From Acuticoccus sediminis (GTDB lineage Bacteria > Pseudomonadota > Alphaproteobacteria > Rhizobiales > Amorphaceae): 64,000 bases of DNA. Positions 27,488-35,843 of this stretch are shown here, one piece after another; within the stretch, counting starts at the first letter, position 1; each line of letters opens with the position of its first letter. The stretch is taken from NCBI RefSeq assembly GCF_003258595.1, contig NZ_QHHQ01000002.1, forward strand, positions 930,001-994,000. The letters are read 5' to 3'. Position numbers and translations under genes: made by a program. The notes under the pieces are model-generated. The model did not search any database, was not told where the DNA came from, and worked only from the letters and a program-made list of their open reading frames with translations.

Positions 27488-27521
27488 CCGGCGGCGATGC
27501 CCGGCGCGTGGCCGCCGCCGG
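27488..27521. terminator. hairpin between convergent LysR and PPK2 genes
   Basis: A perfect 9-bp stem (CCGGCGGCG and CGCCGCCGG) encloses 16 bases in the 83-base gap between the two stop codons. No T run accompanies it, so a bidirectional terminator is only plausible. Confidence 0.35.
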
Positions 27522-27550
27522 TCTCCCCCGGATGCGCGCTGCCGCGCTCG

Positions 27551-28468
27551 TCAGTACTTCGACGGCACGTAGAGCTCCTCCGGCAGCACCGACCGCTCGT
27601 ACTGCGGGTTGTAGTAGCGGTCCGGCAGGGTGACCTCCTCCTGCGGGACCGGCTCGTAGGGGATCATCGACAGAAGGTGGTCGATACAGTTGAGGCGGGC
27701 ACGCTTCTTGTCATTGCCGGGGACGATGTACCAGGGCGCCTCCGGGATGTTGGTGCGTGCCAGCATCTCCTCCTTCGCCTTGGTATAGGCCTCCCAGCGC
27801 ACGCGGGACTGCAGGTCCATCGGGCTCAGCTTCCACTGCTTGAGGGGATCGTGGATCCGCATCAGGAAGCGCAGCTGCTGCTCCTCGTCGGTGATCGAGA
27901 ACCAGTACTTGATGACTCGGATCCCCGATCGCACCAGCATGCGTTCGAAGTCCGGAACATCCTCGAAGAACTGCTCGACCTGATCCTCGCGGGCGAAGCC
28001 CATCACGCGCTCGACTCCGGCGCGATTGTACCAGCTGCGGTCGAACAGGACGATCTCGCCGCCGGCCGGCAGGTGCGGGACGTAGCGCTGAAAATACCAC
28101 TGGCTCCGTTCCCGCTCGGAGGGCGCCGGCAACGCCACGGTGCGGCAGACCCGCGGGTTCAGGCGCTGGGTGATCCGCTTGATGACGCCGCCCTTGCCGG
28201 CCGAGTCGCGGCCTTCGAAGATCACGACAACCTTCTCGCCGGTATATCTCACCCAATCGTGCATCTTGATCAGCTCGGACTGCAGATGCAGGAGCTTGCG
28301 AAGGTAATCCTTGCGGTCGAGGCTGGGCGGATGGGCCTTGTCGTAGATCTTGCGGATCTCGAGGGACAGGGCCGGCTCGGACATCTCCAGCTCATAGTCC
28401 TCGTCGAGCGTGTCGGCGAGCTCGGCTTCCAGCCAGTCCAGGTCCTCGGTGTGCTTCTGTCCTGTCAT
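27551..28468 (-). CDS. ppk2: polyphosphate kinase 2
   Basis: A 305-residue PPK2. The P-loop is FEGRDSAGKGGVIKRITQRL (Gly86 to Gly94 region), followed by the lid sequence PSERERSQWYFQRYVPHLP and the Walker B-like FDRSWYNRAGVERVMGF. PPK2 enzymes move phosphate between polyphosphate and nucleoside di- or triphosphates in the cytoplasm. The length matches one-domain PPK2. The start at 28468 leaves a charged 70-residue N-terminal helix region typical for the family. A CGCTATAGCG palindrome at 28517-28526 overlaps a possible -10 element. The gene stands alone; phosphate or stress control cannot be read from the sequence. Confidence 0.9.
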   Translation of the reverse strand: MTGQKHTEDLDWLEAELADTLDEDYELEMSEPALSLEIRKIYDKAHPPSLDRKDYLRKLLHLQSELIKMHDWVRYTGEKVVVIFEGRDSAGKGGVIKRITQRLNPRVCRTVALPAPSERERSQWYFQRYVPHLPAGGEIVLFDRSWYNRAGVERVMGFAREDQVEQFFEDVPDFERMLVRSGIRVIKYWFSITDEEQQLRFLMRIHDPLKQWKLSPMDLQSRVRWEAYTKAKEEMLARTNIPEAPWYIVPGNDKKRARLNCIDHLLSMIPYEPVPQEEVTLPDRYYNPQYERSVLPEELYVPSKY

Positions 28469-28754
28469 TGTCCATCCCTGTCTGGTCGGCGGCGCGGAAG
28501 TCCGCAGGTCCCCGGGCGCTATAGCGAGTGGCTTGTGACGCATGTGTGACGGACGGGAGAGCGGGCCCGCGCTGGCGCGTTCCTCCCTGGCTGCGGCCGA
28601 CGTGCGGCATCGGGGGAGGGGGCGTCGAGACCGCGCCGCCGGGGCGGCACGCCGCGAGCGGGGACCTTCGCGGGTTTGCGCCGCGGCGGCCGGGAGCGGT
28701 GTGGTTTGTCGCGCCCGGGCGAGGCAGGCCCGCCAGGATGGCGGGGCGTGAGCC

Positions 28755-28973
28755 TTATCTGAGGGCGTGCACCGGCGCGCTCACGCGGCGCAGACCACGG
28801 TCCGGGTCACCGCCGGCGGCGGCCAGCAGGCGGCGCAGGTAGACGACCTCCTGACGCGCCTGGTTCAGACTCGCCTGATATTGCCCTGAATCCGCGAACA
28901 TCTGGAGCGTTTCCAGGCGGTCCTCGGCGGCCGCAAGTCGTCTTCTGAGCCGTTCGTCGGAATCCCCACCCAT
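28755..28973 (-). CDS. small coiled-coil protein, unknown
   Basis: 72 codons rich in Leu, Arg, Ala and Glu (LRRRLAAAEDRLETLQMFAD, then YQASLNQARQEVVYLRRLL), predicted to be mostly helical with heptad-like leucines. A GAGAGGG stretch lies about eleven bases before the ATG. It stands alone between the PPK2 and egtD genes on the same strand. No family recognised. It could be a genuine small protein, but short length and high GC make this uncertain. Confidence 0.45.
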   Translation of the reverse strand: MGGDSDERLRRRLAAAEDRLETLQMFADSGQYQASLNQARQEVVYLRRLLAAAGGDPDRGLRRVSAPVHALR

Positions 28974-29255
28974 GGCGCCCCAACCCTCTCATCTCCACGA
29001 TGAGACCTGCACGCAACAGCCTCTAGGAGATACAGACGCTGCTTAACGACGCCTTAAGCGGTGATTCGCCATGGGGCCGGTCACCCACGGAACTCGGGTC
29101 GTTCCCGGCGGGTCGGAACCGCGCCGGCACCCTCTCTCCGCAGCCCGATCGTGGCTGCGCCGACGGCTTCCGGAGCCGCCGGCGCAGGTGTTCGCAAACG
29201 TGCTGGCGTGGGCGATCGGTCACACTCGTCCGACGAGCGGGAGCCGACCGGGGGC

Positions 29256-30188
29256 TTACATCGGGACGAGGACGGCGACGCCGAACATTTCCGCATCGTC
29301 GGACAGGAAGTCGGCGATCCGCCAGCCGGCCGATCCGCATAGCGCCTCGAGACTCCGGCGCGTGAACTTCCGGCTGCTTTCGGTGTGGATCGTCTCGCCG
29401 GCGGCGAACTCAGCGGTGCGGTCGCCGACATGGACTCTCTGGTCCGCCTGACTGACGAGGTGCATCTCGATCCGTGCCTCCTCGGCATTCCACACCGCCC
29501 GGTGTGCGAACCGTTCGGTGTCGAAGTCGGTCCCGATCTCCCGGTTCATGCGATGGAGGAGGTTCAGATTGAACGCGGCGGTGACGCCGGCGGCATCGTC
29601 GTAGGCGCGCACCAGGGTGCCGGGGTCCTTGACGAGATCCACCCCGAGAATGAAGGCCCGGATCCCCGGCCAGGACCGCACCTCCTCGAGCAGCGCGACC
29701 GCAGCCGCGGGGTCGAGGTTGCCGATGGTGGAGCCCGGGAAGAACGCGACGCGCGGCCCCGCTTCCGGCGGCAGGGCGAGCGGCTCGGTGAAATCGCCGA
29801 CGACGGGCGTGATCTCCAGTTCCGGATAGTCCGCGGCGAGTTCAGTCGCCGTGGCGTCGAGGAAATCCGACGAGACGTCGATCGGCACGTAGCTCGCCAG
29901 CGCGTCGAGGCGGTCGAGAAGGAGCCGCGTCTTCGAGCTCGCGCCGCTCCCGAGTTCCACGAGCTCCGCTCGGCTCGGCACCTGCGCCGCCAGCCGCTCC
30001 AGGTGCTCGCGCAGGATCCGCTCCTCGGTCCGCGTCGGGTAGTACTCCGGCAACTCGGTGATCTGCACGAAGAGCTCGCTGCCGGCAGCGTCATAGAGCC
30101 ATTTCGGCTCCATGGTCTTGCGGCCGCGGGTCAATCCGTCCCGTGCCGCCTCCAGCAGCGCGGCATTGGTCACGACAGGCTTGTCCAT
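29256..30188 (-). CDS. egtD: L-histidine N-alpha-methyltransferase EgtD
   Basis: A 310-residue SAM-dependent methyltransferase of the EgtD family, which trimethylates histidine to hercynine in ergothioneine synthesis. Landmarks are the N-terminal PKWLYDAAGSELFVQITELP, the SAM motif ELVELGSGASSKTRLLL (near residue 80), FFPGSTIGNLDP and NLLHRMNREIG. The C-terminus has the usual EMFGVAVLVP. It starts one base after the egtB stop (TGA-G-ATG), which shows tight translational coupling with egtB. Length is normal for the family (about 320). Confidence 0.93.
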   Translation of the reverse strand: MDKPVVTNAALLEAARDGLTRGRKTMEPKWLYDAAGSELFVQITELPEYYPTRTEERILREHLERLAAQVPSRAELVELGSGASSKTRLLLDRLDALASYVPIDVSSDFLDATATELAADYPELEITPVVGDFTEPLALPPEAGPRVAFFPGSTIGNLDPAAAVALLEEVRSWPGIRAFILGVDLVKDPGTLVRAYDDAAGVTAAFNLNLLHRMNREIGTDFDTERFAHRAVWNAEEARIEMHLVSQADQRVHVGDRTAEFAAGETIHTESSRKFTRRSLEALCGSAGWRIADFLSDDAEMFGVAVLVPM

Positions 30189-30189
30189 C

Positions 30190-31443
30190 TCAAACGTCCC
30201 GCGCCAGCCGCAGGCCCAGCATCTGCCAGCGCTGATGCGGGTAGAAGAAGGTCCGGTAGGTCGGTCTCATCTGGCGGACCGGCGTGGCGCACGACCCGCC
30301 GCGCAGGACGAACTGATTGACCATGAACTTGCCGTTGTATTCGCCAATCGCCCCCTCGGGCGGGCGAAAGCCGGGATAGGGGCTGAAGGGGCTCTGCGTC
30401 CACTCCCAGACATCGCCCCAGGGCGAGCCTCCAGGCAGCGGCCGAAGGGTGCCCGACTCCAGGAAATTGCCCGTGATGGGGCGATTGCGGAAGGCCGTCT
30501 CCCACTCCGCCTCGGTCGGCAGCCGCGCGCCGGCCCAGCGGGCGAAGGCGTCGGCCTCGTAGTAGCTGACATGGCAGACCGGGGCGTCGAGGTTGACCGG
30601 CTGCGGACCCCTCAGCGTGAAGCTCCACCACGCGCCGTCCTGCTCCCACCAGTAGAGCGGGGCGTCCCAGGCGTTCTTCTCGCACGCGGCCCAGCCGTCC
30701 ATCAGCCACAGCGGCGTCGTCGCGTAGCCGCCGTCTTCCATGAATGCGATCCACTCGCGATTGGTCACCGGCCGGTCGGCGATCTCGTAAGGGTCGAGCC
30801 AGACCTTGTGCCGCGGTCCCTCGCAGTCATACGCGAAGCCGGAGCCGTCATGCCCGATCTCGGTCAGTCCGCCGTCGTGCCGAGTGAAGGTGAGCGGGAC
30901 CTCGTCGGTGACGGGGCAGGGCGCCGGGTCGCGGTAGGTCGGCATCAGCGGGTTGTAGGAGAGGCCGTGCAGAAGGTCCGTGACGAGGAGCTCCTGGTGC
31001 TGCATCTCGTGATGACAGCCCAGCTCGACCAGCTCGGCGATCTCCACGTGGTCGGCCCGGTCCTCTTGCAGGAGGCGCTGGATCGAGTCGTCGACGAAGC
31101 GGCGGTAGTCGAGCACGGCCTGGCCGTCCGGCCGCGAGACCAGACCCCGCTTGTCGCGAGCGTGCCGGGGACCGGCCTGCACGTAATAGGAGTTGAACAG
31201 GAAGGCGAAGCGATCGTCGGGCGACCGGTAGGACGCCGAGCGGGGTTTCAGGATGAACTCTTCGAAGAACCAGGTCGTGTGCGCCAGGTGCCACTTGGCC
31301 GGGCTGGCGTCGGACATCGACTGGAGCATCATGTCCTCGGGTGCGAGCGGCGCGGTCAGTTCGTCCGTGGTCGCCCGCACATCCGCGTAGAGGATGCCGG
31401 CCTCGCCGGCCGTATCCTGTCTGATGTGGCGTTTCGCTGTCAC
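30190..31443 (-). CDS. egtB: ergothioneine synthase EgtB (hercynine sulfoxide synthase)
   Basis: A 417-residue non-haem iron enzyme that joins hercynine with a thiol donor and oxygen. The N-terminal DinB-like half supplies iron-ligand histidines in KWHLAHTTWFFEEF and LGCHHEMQHQELLVTDLLHG; the C-terminal half is an FGE-sulfatase/C-type lectin fold with VCHVSYYEADAFARWAGARL, GDVWEWTQSPFSPYPGF and LRGGSCATPVRQMRPTYR. The start is a GTG at 31443, chosen because AGGAGGG lies eight bases upstream; the frame is open for 35 codons further. No egtA, egtC or egtE gene adjoins, so it may use gamma-Glu-Cys or cysteine. It forms a two-gene unit with egtD. Confidence 0.92.
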   Translation of the reverse strand: MTAKRHIRQDTAGEAGILYADVRATTDELTAPLAPEDMMLQSMSDASPAKWHLAHTTWFFEEFILKPRSASYRSPDDRFAFLFNSYYVQAGPRHARDKRGLVSRPDGQAVLDYRRFVDDSIQRLLQEDRADHVEIAELVELGCHHEMQHQELLVTDLLHGLSYNPLMPTYRDPAPCPVTDEVPLTFTRHDGGLTEIGHDGSGFAYDCEGPRHKVWLDPYEIADRPVTNREWIAFMEDGGYATTPLWLMDGWAACEKNAWDAPLYWWEQDGAWWSFTLRGPQPVNLDAPVCHVSYYEADAFARWAGARLPTEAEWETAFRNRPITGNFLESGTLRPLPGGSPWGDVWEWTQSPFSPYPGFRPPEGAIGEYNGKFMVNQFVLRGGSCATPVRQMRPTYRTFFYPHQRWQMLGLRLARDV

Positions 31444-31663
31444 GATGAGCCCTCCTGCTGGAGTCTGAGGAACCGCCGGGGGCTGCACATGTTCCTGCGG
31501 TGCGGACGGTTGGTGCCCCGACGGATCAGTCGGCCGTGCGTATACCAAAGGAATCGGTTATTCGAGCAGCCGCGGTCGGTCCTTTTGACGCTTCTTTGGC
31601 CCGGCGTGCACGGGGAGCACCCGCACGGCACGCCTCGACCGGCTCACATGACCCGGCGGAACC

Positions 31664-32182
31664 TCACAGTTCGACGCCGAGACGGCGGTCGGCGGAGTAC
31701 TTGCCGCCGCCGCGCATGGCGATGGCCAGCGCCACGAAGCCCAGCATGAGCGGGTATTCGATGCCCCGGTCGATCCACGGATAGGTCGGCCCGATCGCAA
31801 CGCAGATCGCCGCCATCTGGACCGCCAGCATCGGTGCGAAAAGACGGATGGCGAGACCGAGGGCCACGGCGAAGCCGCCGAACGTTTCGAGCAGCGCCAC
31901 GGCCAGCGCAAGCTGGGGGGCGAACGGCAGGCCGAGGACGTTGCCGATCAGATTGGTGGAACCGGCCATCGGGTCGGCCATCGATCCGTGCGCGGTGCCG
32001 AGCATCTTCGGGACGCCGTGGGTGACGATCGTGAGGCCGAACGCAACCCGGAGAAGGGCATAGGCCACCGGCTCCATACGATCGTAGAACGGGCGAAGCG
32101 CGGGGATGAACAGCCTAAGCGGCGTGTCCACCACCGCCAGCGGGAAACGCGTGGCGGAAGGGCGGGACGTCTCGGCGGTCAT
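31664..32182 (-). CDS. DoxX family membrane protein
   Basis: A 172-residue protein with four hydrophobic segments. DoxX-like patterns include LLRVAFGLTIVTHGVPKML in the first helix and LALAVALLETFGGFAVALGL in the second. DoxX-type proteins are small inner-membrane proteins linked to thiosulfate:quinone or other redox reactions; many remain uncharacterised. GGAG five bases before the ATG supports the start. It lies 29 bases after the dioxygenase gene, so the two are likely co-transcribed. Confidence 0.82.
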   Translation of the reverse strand: MTAETSRPSATRFPLAVVDTPLRLFIPALRPFYDRMEPVAYALLRVAFGLTIVTHGVPKMLGTAHGSMADPMAGSTNLIGNVLGLPFAPQLALAVALLETFGGFAVALGLAIRLFAPMLAVQMAAICVAIGPTYPWIDRGIEYPLMLGFVALAIAMRGGGKYSADRRLGVEL

Positions 32183-32211
32183 GTCTCTCTCCGTAAGGTG
32201 AGGCGGGTCGT

Positions 32212-32793
32212 TCAGGCGAGCACGAAGTCGAAGCGGCCGACGCGGGTCGCGTCCGCCCGGGAGAGGGCGAGGAGCAGGCGCGGGTCGAACTGGCGGTCCC
32301 GGTCGTGGCTGGGGTCGCCGGGGAAGAAGACCTGCGTCGTGAGCACGTCTCCGCCCGGACGCTGCACGCGGAAATGGATGTGCATGCTCCGGAACGTGTA
32401 CGGCGCGGGGACGATCGTCGCGAAGGCCCAGCGGCCGTCGCCGTCGGTGTACTGATGGCCCCTCAGGTAGGTGCCGGTCGTGTCGTAGCGGCCGTCCTCG
32501 TCCGCCTGCCACAGGTCGACGAGAGCGCGGCGCAGCGGCCGGCAGTCGCGGTCGAGGACGCGGCCGCCGATCAGGATCGGTGTGCCGCTGGCGCGCCCTT
32601 CGGTCACGTCCGTGCGCTCCGGGCTCCCGGGGCGGAAATAGGGGCCCGCCGTCGCGGTGGGCGTCGTGGCGCCGGTCGCGCCGCACGAGGGCGTCGGCTC
32701 CAGCGGCTCGGATTGCGCCCGCGCCGCTCCCGGGATCGCGGCGAGACCCGTTCCGGCGGCGAAGATCTGCAGAAGCTCGCGACGTGATCGCAT
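32212..32793 (-). CDS. exported intradiol ring-cleavage dioxygenase-like protein
   Basis: A 193-residue protein with a Tat-like signal peptide (SRRELLQIF, hydrophobic core, cleavage near ARA at residue 26). The mature part is a short intradiol dioxygenase beta-sandwich with expected Fe(III) ligands Tyr103 (GRYD), Tyr132 (PAPYTF), His138 and His140 (MHIHF). It lacks the N-terminal dimerisation helices of catechol dioxygenases, as usual in exported members. It would open catechol-type rings in the periplasm; the real substrate is unknown. AAGGAG eight bases before the ATG fixes the start. It faces a divergent LysR gene with a clear box between. Confidence 0.85.
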   Translation of the reverse strand: MRSRRELLQIFAAGTGLAAIPGAARAQSEPLEPTPSCGATGATTPTATAGPYFRPGSPERTDVTEGRASGTPILIGGRVLDRDCRPLRRALVDLWQADEDGRYDTTGTYLRGHQYTDGDGRWAFATIVPAPYTFRSMHIHFRVQRPGGDVLTTQVFFPGDPSHDRDRQFDPRLLLALSRADATRVGRFDFVLA

Positions 32794-32911
32794 GCGTGGA
32801 CTCCTTCAAACGTCAGGGGAACGTCAGCGCAGGACGCCGGCGCGGCGATCGGCCTGCACACTGCTGCGTGTCCGGATTGTCTTCCGGCGGGAGGTACTTG
32901 CGTTGGCGTGG

Positions 32912-32963
32912 GTTATTCCGCCACCTCGGTTCGAGGAAGTTCGTTATCCGGAATCGGAATAAC
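32912..32963. promoter_or_regulatory. LysR box (T-N11-A) and upstream half-site
   Basis: GTTAT-N11-ATAAC at 32943-32963 is a textbook LysR recognition site, 41 bases before the LysR start. The nine-base half GTTATTCCG recurs at 32912-32920 in the other orientation relative to the CGGAATAAC half. The region lies midway between the dioxygenase and LysR genes. Confidence 0.65.
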
Positions 32964-33004
32964 GCCGCGTCCGAGGGCGACATGGCGAGGGCAGGGAGAA
33001 CGGC

Positions 33005-33925
33005 ATGATCGAGCAGAAACTGCGCAAGGTGGACCTCAATCTTCTCGTCGTGCTTCGAAGTCTCCTCGCGACCTCGAGCGTCGGGCAGACGGCGAAGCTG
33101 CTGGGGATGAGCCAGCCGGCGACGAGCCGGGCGCTCGCCTCCCTGCGCGAACTCTTCGACGACAGGCTGTTCGTGAAGAGCGGCTCGAAGATGAAGCCGA
33201 CGCCGCGCGCCATCGAGCTGGGCGAACCGCTGGAGAGTCTCCTGTCGAGCGTCCTTCGCGTGCTCGATCCGCCCGCGGTGTTCGACCCTTCGACCTCGCA
33301 GCGGCGCTTCCGCATCGCCTCGACGGACTACGGCGCGACCGTCGTCCTGCCGCAGCTCGCCCCCCGCCTGTTCGCGGCGGCGCCGAACATGGAGGTCGAT
33401 TTCAGACCGCTGGCACCGAACTCGTTCGACGAGCTCGGCAGCAACGATCTCGACCTCGTCCTTTACAGCGACAATCCCGTGCCCGGCGCGCTGCGGGCGC
33501 GGGAGATCTACCGGGAACGGTTCGCGTGCCTGATGCGGCGGGGGCATCCGGCGGAGCCGCGCGGGCGGCGCCTGTCCCTGGAGGCGTACCTCGCCCATCC
33601 GCACATCCTCGTCACCGTGAGCGGCGGGCGCACCGGTCCGGTCGATCGCGTGCTCGAAACCCTCGGCCGACAGCGGAGGATCGCGCTCGTCCTGCCCTAC
33701 TTCGCGACGGCGGCGCTGACGGCATCGACGTCGGACCTGATCCTGACGATGCCCGCTCGCGCGGCGCAGGCCTACGCGGACGCGGTGGGCCTCACCCTGC
33801 TCGCGCCGCCTGTGGAGCTTGGCGACTTCGGCTACAGGATCGTCTGGCACGAGCGCGTCCACGACGACCCCGGCCACGCATGGCTCCGACGATTGATCGC
33901 CGACTCGTTCCGCGAGGACGCGTAG
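33005..33925 (+). CDS. LysR family regulator of the dioxygenase operon
   Basis: A 306-residue LysR protein of the NodD/NahR-like group. The DNA-binding part is KVDLNLLVVLRSLLATSSVG followed by LLGMSQPATSRALASLRELF and DDRLFVKSGSKMKPTPRA, then a substrate-binding domain beginning FRIASTDYGATVVLPQLAP. GGGAGAA before the ATG supports the start. It is divergent from the dioxygenase/DoxX pair, with a T-N11-A box between. NahR-like members often sense aromatic inducers, which fits the dioxygenase, but the ligand is inferred. Confidence 0.88.
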   Translation: MIEQKLRKVDLNLLVVLRSLLATSSVGQTAKLLGMSQPATSRALASLRELFDDRLFVKSGSKMKPTPRAIELGEPLESLLSSVLRVLDPPAVFDPSTSQRRFRIASTDYGATVVLPQLAPRLFAAAPNMEVDFRPLAPNSFDELGSNDLDLVLYSDNPVPGALRAREIYRERFACLMRRGHPAEPRGRRLSLEAYLAHPHILVTVSGGRTGPVDRVLETLGRQRRIALVLPYFATAALTASTSDLILTMPARAAQAYADAVGLTLLAPPVELGDFGYRIVWHERVHDDPGHAWLRRLIADSFREDA

Positions 33926-34008
33926 CGGCCGCACACCGCCGCGCCAGGGTCGTCCGCGCCACCATGGGCCCGTCTGCCCGACGGCTTCGGCCCCCGGCGA
34001 CGGATGTC

Positions 34009-34944
34009 TCAGGACCGCTCGAGATGGCGCCGGAAGAACGGAACGAGGCGGTCGACGGCCTGATCGACGAACTGCGGCTTGTCGTACAAGTCGTAATGAC
34101 CGGCGCCCTCGATGACGAGGAGGTCCTTCGGCGTGGTCGCGAGGGCGTGTAGGGTCTTGCCGTCCTCGAGGGATCCGGTGTTTCCGGCACGGCCGGCGGC
34201 GACGATCGAGAGTGGCTGGGTCAACAGCTCGGGAACGAGGTGGAAGGCGTCGAACGTGAGCAGCCGCGCCATGCTGTCGAAGTGCAGCCGGTTGGTCGAG
34301 TTGGGGTGGCGGAAGGCGGATTCGCGATAATATTCGACCGCCTGGAGCGTGTCGGGATCGGTGATCCCGGCAGCCTTTGCGTCCGCCAGCGTGTCCGGGA
34401 TCCAAGGCTCCCGGCGCGCGGGGCCGCCTCGCGCCTCGGCGGTGCGCTGGGCGCCGGCCGCGTCGAGCGTGCGGACGGTCTCCGCGCCGGGCATCATCGC
34501 ACGGAACGCCCGCCCGATATTCACCGGCACGACGAGCCCCACCGCGCCGAGCCGCTTGTCCATCAACGCCGCCTTCACCGCGTAGCCGCCGCCGGCGCAG
34601 ATTCCGAGCATTCCCACCCGGCTGTCGCCCACGAAGGGCTGCGTCGCGAGGAAATCGACGGCGGAGCGGATGTCCTCGACGCGTGCCGCCGGGTCCTCGA
34701 GGTCGCGGGGCATGCCGCCGCTCTCGCCCTGGTGGGAGGGGTCGAAGGCGAGCGCCACGATCCCTCCGGCTGCGAGCCGGTCGGCGTAGAAGGCGCCGAT
34801 CTGCTCCTTCACGCTGCTCCCCGGCGTGGCGATGACCACCACGGGCCCCGGTCGGCTCTCGTCGAAGCCGCCGGGCAGATACAGGTTTCCGGCGATTTCC
34901 GCGCCGCCCGCCTCGAACGACACGCGTTGCACCTTGGAAGCCAT
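34009..34944 (-). CDS. alpha/beta hydrolase with Cys in the nucleophile elbow
   Basis: A 311-residue cytoplasmic hydrolase (YcjY/dienelactone hydrolase-like). The nucleophile elbow is GMLGICAGGGYA, giving Cys116 in place of serine; an acidic residue and the His in EGAGHYDLYDKP complete the expected triad. FDPSHQGESGG forms the oxyanion side. A cysteine nucleophile is known in dienelactone hydrolases. AAGGAG before the ATG supports the start. It is the last gene of the leftward SDR/Atu4866/SnoaL-like unit, 48 bases downstream. Substrate unknown. Confidence 0.84.
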   Translation of the reverse strand: MASKVQRVSFEAGGAEIAGNLYLPGGFDESRPGPVVVIATPGSSVKEQIGAFYADRLAAGGIVALAFDPSHQGESGGMPRDLEDPAARVEDIRSAVDFLATQPFVGDSRVGMLGICAGGGYAVKAALMDKRLGAVGLVVPVNIGRAFRAMMPGAETVRTLDAAGAQRTAEARGGPARREPWIPDTLADAKAAGITDPDTLQAVEYYRESAFRHPNSTNRLHFDSMARLLTFDAFHLVPELLTQPLSIVAAGRAGNTGSLEDGKTLHALATTPKDLLVIEGAGHYDLYDKPQFVDQAVDRLVPFFRRHLERS

Positions 34945-34992
34945 AACGCACTCCTTGCTCTCTGTTGTGTCGGGCGGGCGCCGCGGACGGCG

Positions 34993-35508
34993 TCAGTCCC
35001 TCGGTCGGTTGTTGTCGACCACCGCGCGGTAGGCGGTCATGTCGAGGAATGCTTCGGCGCGGACGACCCTTTCGTCCGCCATCTGGAAGATCCAAACGAA
35101 CCGGTTCTCGTACGGCGCGCCTGACGTCGTGGTCGCGGTTCCGTCGAACCGCACGATCACGGTGTCGCCGTCCGCCCAGATCTGCCGCACCTCCGGGACG
35201 ACGGGCCCGGTCAGCCGGGAGACGAGCGGCATGGACGCATCCTCCACGAACGAGTCGCGGCCCGTGTAGGTTCGGGAGACCGGATCGGAACCATGGATGG
35301 TCCAGACCACGTCGTCGGCGAGGAGCGCCTCGAACACGCTTTCTCCGTTCGCCCACGCCTCGAAGGCGGCGCGCACGATCTCGCGGTTGGCGTCCTCCCG
35401 CGCGCCGTCCGCTGCGGTGCGGGCCGACGCGGGCGCCGCCATGACAAGCGCGGCGAAGCCGACCGCGAGGGCGACCTGACGCAGCGCGCCGACCGATACG
35501 CGGGTCAT
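34993..35508 (-). CDS. exported SnoaL/NTF2-like protein
   Basis: 171 residues. Residues 1-29 are a signal peptide (hydrophobic core ALAVGFAALVMAAP, cleavage after ASA). The rest is an NTF2-like fold (REIVRAAFEAWANGESVFEA, LLADDVVWTIHGSDP, GRDSFVEDAS), as in ketosteroid isomerase/SnoaL-like proteins. Its start overlaps the preceding stop in an ATGA, showing translational coupling to the Atu4866-like gene. Function unknown; it would act outside the cytoplasm. Confidence 0.8.
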   Translation of the reverse strand: MTRVSVGALRQVALAVGFAALVMAAPASARTAADGAREDANREIVRAAFEAWANGESVFEALLADDVVWTIHGSDPVSRTYTGRDSFVEDASMPLVSRLTGPVVPEVRQIWADGDTVIVRFDGTATTTSGAPYENRFVWIFQMADERVVRAEAFLDMTAYRAVVDNNRPRD

Positions 35509-35843
35509 CGGTCGGCCTCCTCGCGGTACATGATCATTCCACCGTGGTGCAGGACGCCGTCGATGAAGACGCCGTCCGCGGTGAAGCCGGTGTCGTCCCA
35601 GTACTCGATCCGGTTCCCATCGATCTCGTAGCGGCCCTGATAGGCGCTCCGGCGAGTGCCGCGGGCCTCGTCGTAACGGCCGTTGGCGAGGAGCTCCTGC
35701 CGCACGTGGCGGTCTTCGGTCACCCACATGCCGACATAGGGATGGTCTGTCATGCCCGTCTCCGTGGATTTCGCCGGCTGCGCAGCCGCGACGGCGGCGG
35801 CGAGCGCCGCGAGGATGGTCGTTCGTGCCCTCCCGGTGCTCAT
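35505..35843 (-). CDS. Atu4866-family small protein with signal sequence
   Basis: 112 residues. The first 25 or so form an Ala-rich hydrophobic leader (TTILAALAAAVAAAQPAKS). The mature part matches the Atu4866 family: HPYVGMWVTEDRHVRQELL, RYDEARGTRRSAYQGRYEID, EYWDDTGFTADGVFIDGVLH. The family is described mainly from Rhizobiales, and its role is not established. The start ATG shares its last base region with the SDR stop (TGATG), and the stop overlaps the next start, so all three genes are coupled. Confidence 0.83.
   Translation of the reverse strand: MSTGRARTTILAALAAAVAAAQPAKSTETGMTDHPYVGMWVTEDRHVRQELLANGRYDEARGTRRSAYQGRYEIDGNRIEYWDDTGFTADGVFIDGVLHHGGMIMYREEADR

Noticed and set aside
32813-35356. 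Minus-strand frame of 847 codons over the LysR and hydrolase genes
   Set aside because: Overlaps two real genes, is Arg/Gly-rich and shows no conserved domain.
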